A DNA stretch of 64,000 nt from Carettochelys insculpta (GCF_033958435.1 NC_134137.1:60962001-61026000); one strand, 5' to 3'. Positions 45,006-55,540 are shown, counted from the stretch's first letter. Program-made: numbers and translations. The notes: generated by a model from the sequence alone, not told the origin.

Positions 45006-45203
45006 ACAGTAACAGAGAGGGAGCTGTGCTAGTCTACATACTATCAAAACAAAAAAGCAGTCAAGTAGCACTTTAAAGACTAACAAAATAATTTAATAGG
45101 TGAGCTTTCGTGGGACAGACCCAAGTGGGTCTGTCCCACGAAAGCTCACCTATTAAATTATTTTGTTAGTCTTTAAAGTGCTACTTGACTGCTTTTTTGT
45201 TTT
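45006..45203 (-). mobile_element. Penelope-like tail ending in a perfect 78-bp inverted repeat, inside the retrovirus
   Basis: The insert is flanked by catcaggGtttta (44993-45005) and catcaggAtttta (45204-45216), a 13-bp duplication with one change. Plus-strand reading begins acagtaacagagagggagct. Arms 45046-45123 and 45126-45203 are perfect inverted copies, 78 of 78, separated by two bases. Both arms share the unusual variant aatttaatagg where other copies have aatttattagg, so one arm was copied from the other. It interrupts the retroviral interior and is therefore younger than the provirus. Confidence 0.9.
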
Positions 45204-45216
45204 CATCAGGATTTTA

Positions 45217-46533
45217 CTTTTTCTGCTTTTCTGGGTTTTGCTTCACCTGAAACGTTGTGAACCCATGTTTATTTTTATGTTTACTTAGCAATATAGATAG
45301 CTTAACAACGCTATTAATAAGATAAGTGCAAACATAAAATACAAAACCACACTCTTCATTTTGAGAGAAGATTCATGATGCTTTAGGTTGTTCTTCAGTA
45401 AATACCGTTTTTTTTCTGTGTTTCTGAAAGACAAAAGAACACTTTTCTACCCCCTTTGGGGTGGCAGGTTACATCTTAAAATACTCCATTTACAAATATG
45501 CTTAGTTCTTTTTAAACTCTGCAAGCTACTCACTATGAATTTTCTCCAGACGCTTCAGAGTTAATGACTTACTCTCTCTCCCTCTAATCACATGCTTGCT
45601 CCCTCAAAAATGAAAACTCTGTTAGTTCAGATCTCACCATCTGAAGTATTCTTACTGGGATCTGACTTTCCCTTTTACTTTTATTACTTCTCTTATTCTT
45701 GCCAATATGCCCTCAGGGCTCTGAAACTATAGCTTTCTTTATCTATTGCTTACCTGTGTGGGCCCAATCCTGTTTTCATAGTCAAAGTGTTTCTTTTTAT
45801 GGACACAGACTTTAACTCACTACCCATATAGCAAGGAGGGTGGGCTCCTTGACTACCCCCCGCCCCGCCCCACAAACCTTTTATCACAAGGCATGTTTTC
45901 AATTACTATTTTGGACATTGCTTAAAGACTTTCCTTTTATTATAAGACAATCATATACATTGCTCCTGATTGCAGGGTCACTCATGTTAAGTGCATACAT
46001 TTTTCTTTGTAACACCTGTTGCACTACTCTAACTAATTTTACACTGCTGTACACAGCTTACATTCTCTTTTATACATTTGGGGCAGTTAAATTCCAATAG
46101 AAACCCCTTATCTTCTTTTAGCAAGTTTTACTGAATTATGGAGATTTAAATTTGATTATTTCTTTGGCTGGCTTATTTACAGATACTCCTTTGGAAAAAA
46201 ATTTTTAGAATGACTGCAAAGGAACCAAAAATTGTTCTTTATAACATTTTACAAAGTTTAACTGCATAGTTTCATCCTACCTCTGCAAGGTCAATTTACT
46301 CTTTCCTTGAATTACTTGCTTATTTCCCAAAATTACATTTTATTGGATATTACCATTTTAAGATTACTCAAGGGATTTAGATCTTTTATACCTGGATTTA
46401 CTGTTTTTTCTATTACTATACTCGTGCCCTGGACTTATAGCAAATAGTCCACTTTCTTTGTTTCTTGTATTCAGGATAGACATTAGGCATGAGGTGACTA
46501 CAGGAGTCATAGAGGGGTTGCTGCGTTTATTTT
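45217..46533 (-). other. Retroviral interior, decayed, no frame recognised
   Basis: It lies between env-like and pol-like pieces of the minus-strand provirus. AT-rich with many stops. Most of the pol gene expected here has been deleted or has decayed beyond recognition. Confidence 0.4.
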
Positions 46534-46755
46534 TCATAATTCACAGTGAACCACCAGGACTTTTTGTTCACTTCTAGAACTGGCCAAATTTGGGCTATTG
46601 AAGGGGCTCTGGGTCTTAATAAGTACCCATTCCTTTAGTAAATCTTGGATTACTCCCTCTATTCCTACTTCCACTTCAACAGGGTAGGGTTTGCCTGGAT
46701 TAACTTTAAAGCTGAGAGCTGTTGGTGGATGGATATTAAACCTTTCTCCTAACAT
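46534..46755 (-). pseudogene. Endogenous retrovirus pol remnant, N-terminal RT
   Basis: A 73-codon minus-strand frame contains a stretch in the style of the retroviral RT fingers: a proline/valine-rich lead-in, then a hydrophobic helix, then a QSPFNSP-type motif. This resembles the QSPWNTP region of gammaretrovirus-like RTs. The frame shifts after that motif and the catalytic domain is absent, so it cannot function. Confidence 0.7.
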
Positions 46756-47217
46756 ATATTTGACTTACTAGACCCCACAAATCCCTGTGGTCCTGCCGGG
46801 TATAACCCTTAGCAGGTAATTCCAAGTACATCTCACCCATTTTTTCTGTATATTGATGTTGCCTCTATAAATTAATTAGTTTACAACAGAAAACAGCTCT
46901 CTGAGCCTACTTAGGTTTTACACAACTTCTGTTCTCTGATACTGGAAGGTGTCCATATCGGAAGGCGTCCCCTCCTTATGGATACTCCAGCCAGCCAGCC
47001 AGCCAGCCAGCCAAACAAACAGAATTACCCCGGACAGGTCACATAAACTAAGAAGCCCCAAACACAAAAGACGAGGAATACAGATTAGTACAGATACAAA
47101 CAATCAGTTTCACAATTAGTTCCAATTAGTTCCTTATTAACCGGTACCTGCTGACTGGGGTGTGCATGCCTTTTCCTGCGATATTTCTCAATAATTACAG
47201 CACACTTCTCTCCCTTC
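46756..47217 (-). mobile_element. Retroviral leader with (GGCT)n run
   Basis: It lies between the pol piece and the primer-binding site, so it corresponds to leader and, probably, the deleted gag region. It has a tandem GGCT run (46988-47012). An ATG at 46840 opens only 34 codons. gag as such is not recognisable. Confidence 0.55.
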
Positions 47218-47230
47218 GCATTCTCCACCA
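47218..47230 (-). promoter_or_regulatory. Retroviral primer-binding site, tRNA-Ala type
   Basis: The plus strand GCATTCTCCACCA equals the 3' end of vertebrate tRNA-Ala (acceptor ...CATTCTCCA plus CCA). The minus strand, which is the viral sense, therefore reads TGGTGGAGAATGC. It lies four bases from the place where the LTR end resumes (50285), once the LINE block is set aside, which is where a PBS should be. Confidence 0.8.
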
Positions 47231-47234
47231 AATA

Positions 47235-47631
47235 GTAGTAGTAGGCATCCTTCAGTCTGCATAGACTATGGATCGCGCCCTTTATAGTTTCAACTGAGGA
47301 CTTCATTTACAGCGTATACTGTGACTATGAAGACCCACATGAGAGTGACAGTCCTTGCTGCATCTCTTGCAGATGTGGTGGGTGTCTGGCAAGTCCTTAG
47401 TGTGCTTTCTGTGTGCTCGCTTCTCCTCTGCTAGCTGTCTAATCCTCATCTTGCCCTTCTGAAGGCCCTTGTGTAACCCCTGCCTCCATCTGCTGCGGTC
47501 ATCTGCTAGTTCTTCCCAGTTGTCCAGCTCAATGTCTACCTCTCTGAGGTCTCTCTTGCAGACATCTTTGTAGTGCAACTGGGGGCGTCTGGGAGGTCTT
47601 TTGCCAGAGGCTAGCTCACCATACAGGATGC
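47235..47631 (-). mobile_element. LINE copy B, 3' part
   Basis: On the minus strand it encodes the last ~90 codons of the C2HC-finger LINE (frame 47303-47578, ending CKRC...HSIRC) plus the 3' UTR and a (TAC)n tail at its left end. It is almost identical to the 3' end of copy D (54076-54483). CTCCACCAAATA to its left (47223-47234) is repeated at 50273-50284, so it is one end of a larger insertion. Confidence 0.8.
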
Positions 47632-49892
47632 ACGGCCTTGTCGGTGTTTGGAAGAAGAGCTAGAAACATGAATGACTGGTTCGAAGCTAACTCTGATGAG
47701 ATCATGCCAGTCATTGAAAAGAAGTGCGCTGCACTCCTGGAGTAGAAATGCTCACTGAGCCAGAGTACTCAGCGAGCACTTAGAGCGGCCAGAAGAACAG
47801 TACAGCAGACAGCCAGGCGCTGTGCCAACAACCACTGGCTCCAGCTATGCAGCAGCATCCAGACCTGTGCTGACTTTGGTAATCTCAGAAGAATGTACGA
47901 GGGTGTGAAGAAGGCATTAGGACCCACTCAGAACAAGACAGCACCTCTGAAATCCAAATCTGGTGAAGTCATCGCTGACAAAGCCAAACAGATGGACCGC
48001 TGGGTTGAGCACTACTCTGAGCTGTACTCATGCGAGAACGTTGTGGTTGACGCAGCCCTCGATGCCATCGAGCTCCTACCAGTAATGGATGAACTGGATC
48101 AAGAACCGACTGTGGATGAACTGAAGAGAGCCATTGACAGCATTGCAGCAGGAAAGGCCCCTGGGCAGGATGGTATACCGCCAGAGGTAATCAAGTGTGC
48201 CGTGGACACACTCCTGGAACCCCTACATGAGCTACTGTGCCTGTGCTGGAAAGAGGGTGAGGTTCCACAGGATATGCGCGACGCTAACAGTGTAACGTTG
48301 TATAAGAACAAAGGAGACAGAAGCGACTGCAACAACTACCGTGGAATCTCCCTCCTAAGCGTCACTGGTAAACTGTTTGCTCGCGTCATCCTTGGCAGAC
48401 TCCAGAAGATTGCTGGGAGGGTGTACCCTGAATCTCAGTGCGGATTCCGTGCAGAGAGGTCTACTGTTGGCATGATCTTCTCTCTAAGGCAGCTGCAGGA
48501 GAAGTGCAGGGAGCAGAGAAAGCCACTCTACGTAGTCTTCATCGACTTGACCAAGGCTTTTGACTTGGTCAGCAGGGATGGTCTGTTCTAACTGCTCCAC
48601 AAGATAGGCTGTCCTCCACGGTTACTCAAGATGATCCAGTCGTTCCACGAAAACATGAGAGGAACCATCCAATATGACGGCGCATTATCGGATGCTTTCA
48701 GAATCAGGAGTGGCGTCAAACAAGGATGTGTGCTTGCTCCGACACTGTTCGGGATCTTCTTCGCACTCCTCCTGAAGCATGCCTTTGGATCTTCAACAGA
48801 GGGCATCTTGCTGCACACGAGATCTGATGGGAAACTGTTTAACCTTGCAAGGCTGAGAGCTAAGACTAAGGTGCGAGAAGTCCTCATCAGAGACATGCTG
48901 TTCGCAGACGATGCTGCTGTAGTGTCTCGCACAGAAGACCAGCTTCAAAAACTGCTGGATCGGTTTTCCAAAGCGTGCAAGGACTTTGGGCTTACCATCA
49001 GCCTAAAGAAGACAAATGTACTTGGTCAAGATGTTGCTGAATCCCCATCAATCAGCATTGACAACTATACGTTAGAGGTTGTCCATGAGTTCGTTTACCT
49101 CGGGTCCACCATCACTGACACCCTGTCTTTGGACACTGAGCTAAATAGGAGGATCGGAAAAGCAGCCACAACTCTGTCCAGACTCAGCAAGAGAGTGTGG
49201 AATAACAACAAGCTGTACACTCACACCAAAATGCAAGTCTACAGAGCCTGCATCCTCAGCACCCTCCTTTACGGCAGCGAGACTTGGACCCTGTATGCCC
49301 GCCAGCAAAAGAGGCTGAACGTCTTTCACTTGTGCTGCCTCAGGCGCATCCTTGGAATATCATGGAAGGACAGAGTTACCAACACAGCCGTCCTTGAGCA
49401 AGCTGGAATCCCAGCCATGCACACCCTCCTCAGGCAGCATTGGCTCCACTGGCTTGGCCACGTCCACAGGATGAACTATGGAAGGATTCCAAAAGACATC
49501 ATGTATGGTGAGCTAGCCTGTGGCAAAAGACGCCCCGGACGCCCCCAGTTGCGTTACAAAGATGTCTGCAAGAGAGACCTCAGAGAGACAGACATCGAGC
49601 TGGACAACTGGGAAGAACTAGCAGACGACCGCGGCAGATGGAGGCAGGGGTTACACAAGGGCCTTCAGAAGGGCGAGTTGAAGATCAGACAGCTAGCAGA
49701 GGAGAAGCGAGCACACAGAAAGCACACTAAGGACTTGCCAGACACCCACTACATCTGCAAGAGATGCAGCAAGGACTGTCACTCTCGTGTGGGTCTTTAT
49801 AGTCACAATAGACGCTGTAAATGAAGCCTTAAATTGAAACTTTAAAGGGTGCGGTCCATAGTCTGTGCAGACTGAAGGATGCCTACTACTAC
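47632..49892 (+). mobile_element. LINE copy C, longest copy of the C2HC-finger family
   Basis: It runs from mid ORF2 to the 3' UTR (gtccatagtctgtgcagact) and the (CTA)n tail near 49880-49892. It abuts the minus-strand copy B on the left and an inverted B piece on the right. No target duplication of its own was found. The 5' end is defined only by the break with copy B. Confidence 0.8.
47642..49824 (+). pseudogene. Near-intact LINE reverse transcriptase with two nonsense codons (copy C)
   Basis: One reading frame runs from about 47642 to 49824, broken only by in-frame TAG at 47743 and TAA at 48589. Motifs in order: GKAPGQDGIPPEV (about 48151-48190), YKNKGDRSDCNNYRGISLLS, QCGFRAERST, FIDLTKAFDLVSRDGLF, GVKQGCVLAPTLF (about 48712-48750), catalytic FADD (48901-48912) and LHWLGHVHRM. 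The C-terminal finger CKRC...HNRRC has spacing C-x2-C-x12-H-x3-C. The RT performs target-primed reverse transcription; the finger may bind nucleic acid (inferred). No endonuclease domain is present in the part retained. Two stops and no frameshift indicate a young copy. Confidence 0.85.
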
Positions 49893-50272
49893 TAACATTG
49901 TAACGTTGTATAAGAACAAAGGAGACAGAAGCGACTGCAACAACTACCATGGAATCTCCCTCCTAAGCATCACTGGTAAACTGTTTGCTCGCGTCATCCT
50001 TGGCAGACTCCAGAAGATTGCTGAGAGGGTGTAAGCCGAATCGCAGTGCGGATTCTACGCAGAGAGGTCTACCGTTGACATGGTCTTCTCTCTAAGGCAG
50101 CTGCAGCAGAAGTGCAGGGAGTAAAGGAAGCCACTCTACATAGCCTTCATCGACCTGATGAAGGCCTTTGACTTGGTCAGCAGGGATGGTCTGTTCAAAC
50201 TGCTCCACAAGATAGGCTGTCCTCCATGGTTACTCAAGATGATCCAGTCGTTCCACGAAGACATGAGAGGAA
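49893..50272 (+). mobile_element. LINE piece inverted relative to copy B
   Basis: It corresponds to positions about 48284-48665 of copy C (ctaacattgtaacgttgtat ... agacatgagaggaac), with stops at 50032 and 50122. It ends exactly at the right target duplication (50273). Its order and orientation relative to copy B fit the inverted 5' piece made by twin priming. Confidence 0.75.
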
Positions 50273-50284
50273 CTCCACCAAATA

Positions 50285-50372
50285 TGTTATGCTTAAACAA
50301 AGCACAAGAGATCTTTTATAGGGGAAAAGGCAGTACGCCGCATTTAGTGAGAATATAACAGTAGCATATGCT

Positions 50373-50413
<41 letters not shown>

Positions 50414-50424
50414 CCTGCCAACAA
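50285..50424 (-). mobile_element. Endogenous retrovirus 5' LTR, 3'-end fragment
   Basis: tgttatgcttaaac, ggcagtacgccgcatttagt and gcatatgcttttcacacaca match the end of the LTR at 42583-42750. A (CA)n run lies at 50378-50409. Homology stops soon after agagtcctgcca, so the rest of this LTR has been lost. The AATAAA signal is changed to ACTAAA. Confidence 0.8.
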
Positions 50425-50483
50425 GGGAATGGCTCTAAATGAACTGGTCTATGTTTTTAAACATTCACTGAAAGCTGCACTGG

Positions 50484-50729
50484 TCACTGCTGATTTTCAT
50501 TCTGCCAAAAGCCCTTGAGCGGTTCCCTCTCACAGGTTTTAGAAACAGATTTTGGTCCATCTCTTCTTGAAGGAAGTTCAGAAGTGGTGCACCAAACTGA
50601 GATTTTCTTGGAACCAGTAATGCCTGTTACATGGTAATTATAGGTTGAGTTCAGTGCAGTGAAGTCTGGAAACACACAGGGTTTATTGCCTTGCAGAAAC
50701 AGTTTCGCTCCTTGATGTGAAAAGAGGAC
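50484..50729 (-). CDS. Candidate terminal coding exon, unidentified
   Basis: The minus-strand sequence TTGATGTGTTTCAG|GTC at 50730/50729 looks like a splice acceptor. It opens in phase 0 onto 81 codons ending in TGA at 50484-50486. The peptide (HQGAKLFLQGNKPCVFPDF ... WQNENQQ) has normal amino-acid balance and no low-complexity stretch, unlike most frames here. No ATG is needed if it is a downstream exon. No poly(A) signal is seen just after the stop, and I found no partner exon. It could be a chance frame or a remnant of an unrecognised element. Confidence 0.3.
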   Translation of the reverse strand, partial: VLFSHQGAKLFLQGNKPCVFPDFTALNSTYNYHVTGITGSKKISVWCTTSELPSRRDGPKSVSKTCEREPLKGFWQNENQQ

Positions 50730-50739
50730 CTGAAACACA

Positions 50740-51582
50740 TCAATTTAGAGCCAGGCAATTTCATGCTCTTTATCCAAAAGAATGTTGTAAAAGCACATTG
50801 TACTAGAAATCTTAATGGTCGCTTTACTGAGAGGCTATGTTCATCAGGAAAGCAAATAGACAAATGAGTAAATAAATAAAAACTGAGAACAGCAATGCTT
50901 GTTTTACATGAGATGTAAGGAATGTGATGGCAGGACATCAACCTTGCTGAAGGAATTTGAAGACTGTGTTCTTTAAAGATACAAATGTGAAGAGTTGTTT
51001 GGATGTATATAGGCAAATGTAAATGTGGTGTGTATATGCAAACAGTTGCTTATTTGCAAAAACTGCTGGGAAGCAGGAAAAAAGAAGTGGTGTTTCACCT
51101 ATTGTAAACAACTTGTTGTTATAGTCACAAATTAAGCTATCACCCAGATAGGAATGGTGGAATACTCCCAATGCTTGAAATATTGTGGGGATACAGGATG
51201 GTTATCATCGATGTGTAAGATATAGTTCCCATAGGTGTCCCCTCTGTAGAGTTCTGTAAAGTACAAGAAATGCTGATTGAACCACCTGGTAGGTAGGGAG
51301 CATTTTGGCCATACAGTCATAAGTCTGGTTTGATTAGTCTTTCCCCCAGTGTTCAAAGACAGAACTAAAGCCCAGACTAATACTGAGGTTTGTAGTTATT
51401 TTTGTGAAAATCCATCCTGACAGATATGGAGATTCTTGTGGCTAGGTCTGAAGCCACTGAGAGCTGAAATCGCTGGCAGCTGAAGCCACAGAGAGCTGGA
51501 ATCACTGGATTTTGCCTACAGCAAAATCCCTAATACAGTAGGCTAGCACCCGGCAGGGCGGCTGGCGGATTGCAACAGACAG
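50740..51582. other. No gene seen
   Basis: AT-rich, with several short minus-strand frames lacking splice signals. Confidence 0.4.
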
Positions 51583-51715
51583 GCAGCTGGCAGGAGTGAC
51601 TGGAGGGCAGCCAGCCAGGTGGCTGGCAGAAGTGATTGTCAGGTAGCTAGGAGGGCGGCTGGCAGGAGTGACTGGTGGGTGGCCAGCAGGGCGCCTGGCA
51701 GGAGCAAGCGGAACA
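51583..51715. repeat. Minisatellite, unit about 36-39 bp
   Basis: About four loose copies of ggctggcaggagtgactgg-x-gggnggccagcagggc. The frames running through it are repetitive translations. Confidence 0.75.
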
Positions 51716-52943
51716 GAGGACCAACGCCAAGGTGGCATTGCCTCAGGCTCAATGAGGGACGTCGTCAAGGTGATATGTCAGGGTCTGCACAGGGTCTGCT
51801 GTAAGTGGGGCTTTTGCAGTCAAGTATGGAGGAAATTTTGGTATGTGAATGGTACCCTTACAGTATTGGACTGGTGAGTCTGAGAGGCAAAGGACTCTGC
51901 TCAATCCATTTGAGCTGGGACAGTTACTTGGCATCAGTTATGAACTCTGGGTGTGGTATTTTCCAAAGCTAATGCCATGTGACTTTCCTGCCTCTTTCAT
52001 TAAAAGTTTCTTTTCTACGCTCAGACTCTGTGCTTGTGAGTGGGGAAGCATGGCTGCTCGGAGGTGCCCAGGGGTGTGTGAATTTCCCAGGCTGCTGGGT
52101 GGGGGCTTGAGCTGGTTCTGCTCCTTTGTGTACAAGAAAGAGTATGAATGATAGTCCATATACAACTTTCAGGTACAGTGAGGCAGCTCCATTGGCTTTC
52201 TAGAATAAATTTTTGTGGACATTTTTGCAGTACCCACTCCACTGGTGTGGCAAATGGTAGAGGCTCCTCAAGGGAGGCTTTGGGCTACTCCATTTTGTGT
52301 CAGATCTTTTGTGATCTTTACATGCTGCTGGTTCTGACCATCATTTTGTCTGTTGCCTTTGCCTACCCGGTTTTCAAATATCATCGTGCTCGCCTGGAGA
52401 TGGTTTTATTAGTAACGGTTCTAAAAAGGTCACAAAGGGAGCACTGATTCCCTCAAGCTTTTCTGTTTTTTTCTGTGCTTTGTGGGTTTGTGCTGGTGCC
52501 CAGAGTATCAGTTCTGTGAGTGTCAGCTGTTTTGGTTCACTGGAGTCCTGAAAACATTTGCTTCAGTTTCAGTTAAGCTAGTTTCACACTCCCTGTGTTT
52601 TGCTGAAAACTTCCAAAGCAAGATGTGTTTGAAACCCTGTTTCACCCATTGTCAGGTTGCAACTACAAGTTCTGTCAGGGTGTGATTTCAGTGAGAAAGT
52701 ATAAAGCTTCATGTGCCCTTAAACCCCAACCCAAGTTCACTGAAAATAAGTACAGCTTTTTGTAACTTGGTAACTAAACCAGACAAATGTCCTGTAGCTT
52801 TGTGATTCATTGTGAACTTTTTGCCCAGTCTGTCTGCTTACACCTAAATCTGTTTCCTGCTTTTGTCACCTGCCTAGAATATCTCAGCCATGTAACCCTG
52901 TGACTTTGATGCTTCATGATCATGCAGGCTTGATGGTTTATGG
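51716..52943. other. No gene seen
   Basis: Unassigned; no frame with supporting signals. Confidence 0.4.
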
Positions 52944-53275
52944 CAGGTGTCAGCAACCCCTGGCCTTCATGCCAAGAGTGCCATGTGAGCCAATTTTTCT
53001 TTGGAACATGAGGCAGGACCTCAGTCCCAACCTTCCAGCCCCAAGCAGCTGGAAGCTTGCTGAAAGCCATGCCATCTGGGGACTAACAAAAGACCAGCTA
53101 ATGCTACCAACCATCACCTACACGCTAAAGCTCTGCATCTTAATTTATTTATTAATGAAGCTGTTGTAAGTAGGACTATCAGTGACTTTTAAAGGTATCA
53201 CTGGCACTTGGACCATACATAGAGGTCAAAAGATCAAATTTCTGCACTCTGCCTCAGAAAGGTTGCTGACCCCTG
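52944..53275. mobile_element. hAT non-autonomous transposon
   Basis: The termini CAGGTGTCAGCAACC and GGTTGCTGACCCCTG are inverted repeats. Subterminal tgccaagagtgccatgtgag is also typical. The flanking octamers no longer match well, so this copy is older than those at 10778 and 39257. Confidence 0.75.
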
Positions 53276-54069
53276 CTTCATAAATTACTTTCCTTGTGTT
53301 AACAATTGAGGCACTTAAGCTGAATCTGGTTGAGTTGAAGCTACCTCTGGCCTTAAGAAGTGTAGATGAAGAATCTTGAATAGCTTTTTGAGAGCTACAT
53401 GCTCCCTCATTTCTTGTAATTGGCCAGCACAGCCTAACTTCCTATCCATGAAGTTGTCCGCTGCTCAAGAAAAAAACTGACAGCAGTTCCGTGGAGCTAC
53501 TGCAGCAGACTTCAGAATGAAGCACTTCTGCTGAAGTTGCTTGATAATGAGATTCTGCATAGTGGGCTGTCTAGAAGCTGCAAATAGCTGTATGAGACAT
53601 CACAGGAGGATGCTGGACATGTAAGTGAACACTGCTCAGTCTCTGGCTGTGAAGAGTGCTGTTGCTATATTTTCAGTCATAGAAGCAAGGATTTTTTTCC
53701 CAGTAGCAGCTGTGTAGATTCGTTTATCCCTCTCTGTTTTTCCTTGTCGTTTAAAAAAAAAAAAAAAAACAGGCAGAGGAATTTACTGTGTATCATTAGG
53801 ACTGCAGCTGGGCAAACTTAAACGCCCCCAAATATTTTGGCCGACTGTTACATAGTTGCTCTCTTTCCTCATGGAAACACTTTCCATGTAAGCAATGCAC
53901 TGAGGACTGGCAACAAGCATTCAGTTTGGCACACTGAAGGGTTTCACTGCTCGGATTCCTTTCAGTTGTGTGCAGCCCAGTCAGCAGTAGTATTGCAAAA
54001 CGCCATCCCAGTCAAGACCTGGGTGTGGAGTAGTTAAAGTTCTGTTATGGAGAAGAGGATGCAGAGGTG
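53276..54069. other. No gene seen
   Basis: Includes a poly(A) run at 53752-53769. Nothing else is called. Confidence 0.4.
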
Positions 54070-54075
54070 AAAGCA

Positions 54076-55318
54076 GTAGTAGTAGTAGTAGTAGTAGACA
54101 TCCTTCAGTCTGCATAGACTATGGATCGCGCCCTTTATAGTTTCAACTGAGGACTTCATTTACAGCGTATACTGTGACTATGAAGACCCACATGAGAGTG
54201 ACAGTCCTTGCTGCATCTCTTGCAGATGTGGTGGGTGTCTGGCAAGTCTTTAGTGTGCTTTCTATGTGCTCGCTTCTCCTCTGCTAGCTGTCTGATCCTC
54301 ATCTCGCCCTTCTGAAGGCCCTTGTGTAACCCCTGCCTCCATCTGCTGCGGTCGTCTGCTAGTTCTTCCCAGTTGTCCAGCTCGATGTCTACCTCTCTGA
54401 GGTCTCTCTTGCAGACATCTTTGTAACGCAACGGGGGGCGTCTGGGAGGTCTTTTGCCAGAGGCTAGCTCACCATACAGGATGTATTTTGGAATCCTTCC
54501 ATCATTCATCCTGTGGACGTGGCCAAACCAGCAGAGCCGACATTGCCTGAGGAGGGTGTGCATGGTTGGGATTCCAGCTTGCTCGAGGATGGCGGTGTTG
54601 GTCACTCTGTCCTTCCATGATATTCCAAGGATGTGCCTGAGGCAGCGCAAGTGGAAGACATTCAGCCTCTTTTGCTGGTGGGCATACAAGGTCCAAGTCT
54701 TGCTGTCATAAAGGAGGGTGCTGAGGATGCAGGCTCTGTAGACTTGCATTTTGGTGTGAGTGTACAGCTTGTTGTTATTCCACACTCTCTTGCTGAGTCT
54801 GGACAGAGTTGTGGCTGCTTTTCCGATCCTCCTATTTAGCTCAGTGTCCAACGACAGGGTGTCAGTGATGGTGGACCCGAGGTAAATGAACTCATGGACG
54901 ACCTCTAATGTATAGTTGTCAATGCTGATTGATGGGGATTCAGCAACATCCTGAGCAAGTACGTTTGTCTTCTTTAGGCTGATGGAAAGCCCAAAGTGCT
55001 TGCACGCTTTGGAGAACTGATCCAGCAGTTTTTGAACTGGTCTTCTGTGTGAGACACTACAGCAGCATTGTCTGAGAACAGCATGTCTCTGATGAGGACT
55101 TCCCGCACCTTAGACTTAGCTTTCAGCCTTGCAAGGTTAAACAGTTTCCCATCAGATCTTGTGTGCAGCAAGATGCCCTCTGTTGAAGATCCAAAGGCAT
55201 GCTTCAGGAGGAGTGCGAAGAAGATCCCGAACAATGTCGGAGCAAGCACGCATCCTTGTTTGACGCCACTCCTGATTCTGAAAGCATCTGATAATGCGCC
55301 ATCATATTGGATGGTTCC
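54076..55318 (-). mobile_element. LINE copy D, 5'-truncated, with 6-bp target duplication
   Basis: The (GTA)n tail starts at 54076 and the LINE body stops at 55318. AAAGCA flanks both sides (54070-54075 and 55319-55324). The sequence is the minus-strand counterpart of copy C from about 48662 to the end, and its last 400 bp are almost identical to copy B. Confidence 0.85.
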
Positions 55319-55330
55319 AAAGCATTGAGA
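54156..55330 (-). pseudogene. LINE reverse transcriptase C-terminal part, one frameshift (copy D)
   Basis: The minus-strand frame 54974-55330 covers the GVKQGC motif up to the catalytic region, where the box has become FSDN instead of FADD. After a frameshift near 55035-54975 the frame 54156-54851 continues with MDTELNRRIGKA, the HLRCLRHILGISWK block and the C-terminal C-x2-C-x12-H-x3-C finger. The altered catalytic box and the shift show that it is inactive. Confidence 0.8.
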
Positions 55331-55540
55331 AGTGCCTGGTGCCATCAACGTCTTATTTTTGAGACAGTAAATTGGCCCAGCTGGTATAGAAAGGAGAATT
55401 ACCATCCACATTCCCCAGTTAGGAGCCAGACCCATTGTGCGAGGTATGATACGTACTCACTGGAAGATAAAGGCCTTTTCCCAAAGTTCTGACAATTTAA
55501 ATAGATAAGACAAGGGCACCTCATCAAAGCACTCAAGGGT

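Noticed and set aside
46534..47103. A complete gag or pol gene in the provirus
   Set aside because: Only a short RT N-terminal piece and leader are recognisable; the rest has been deleted or broken by stops.
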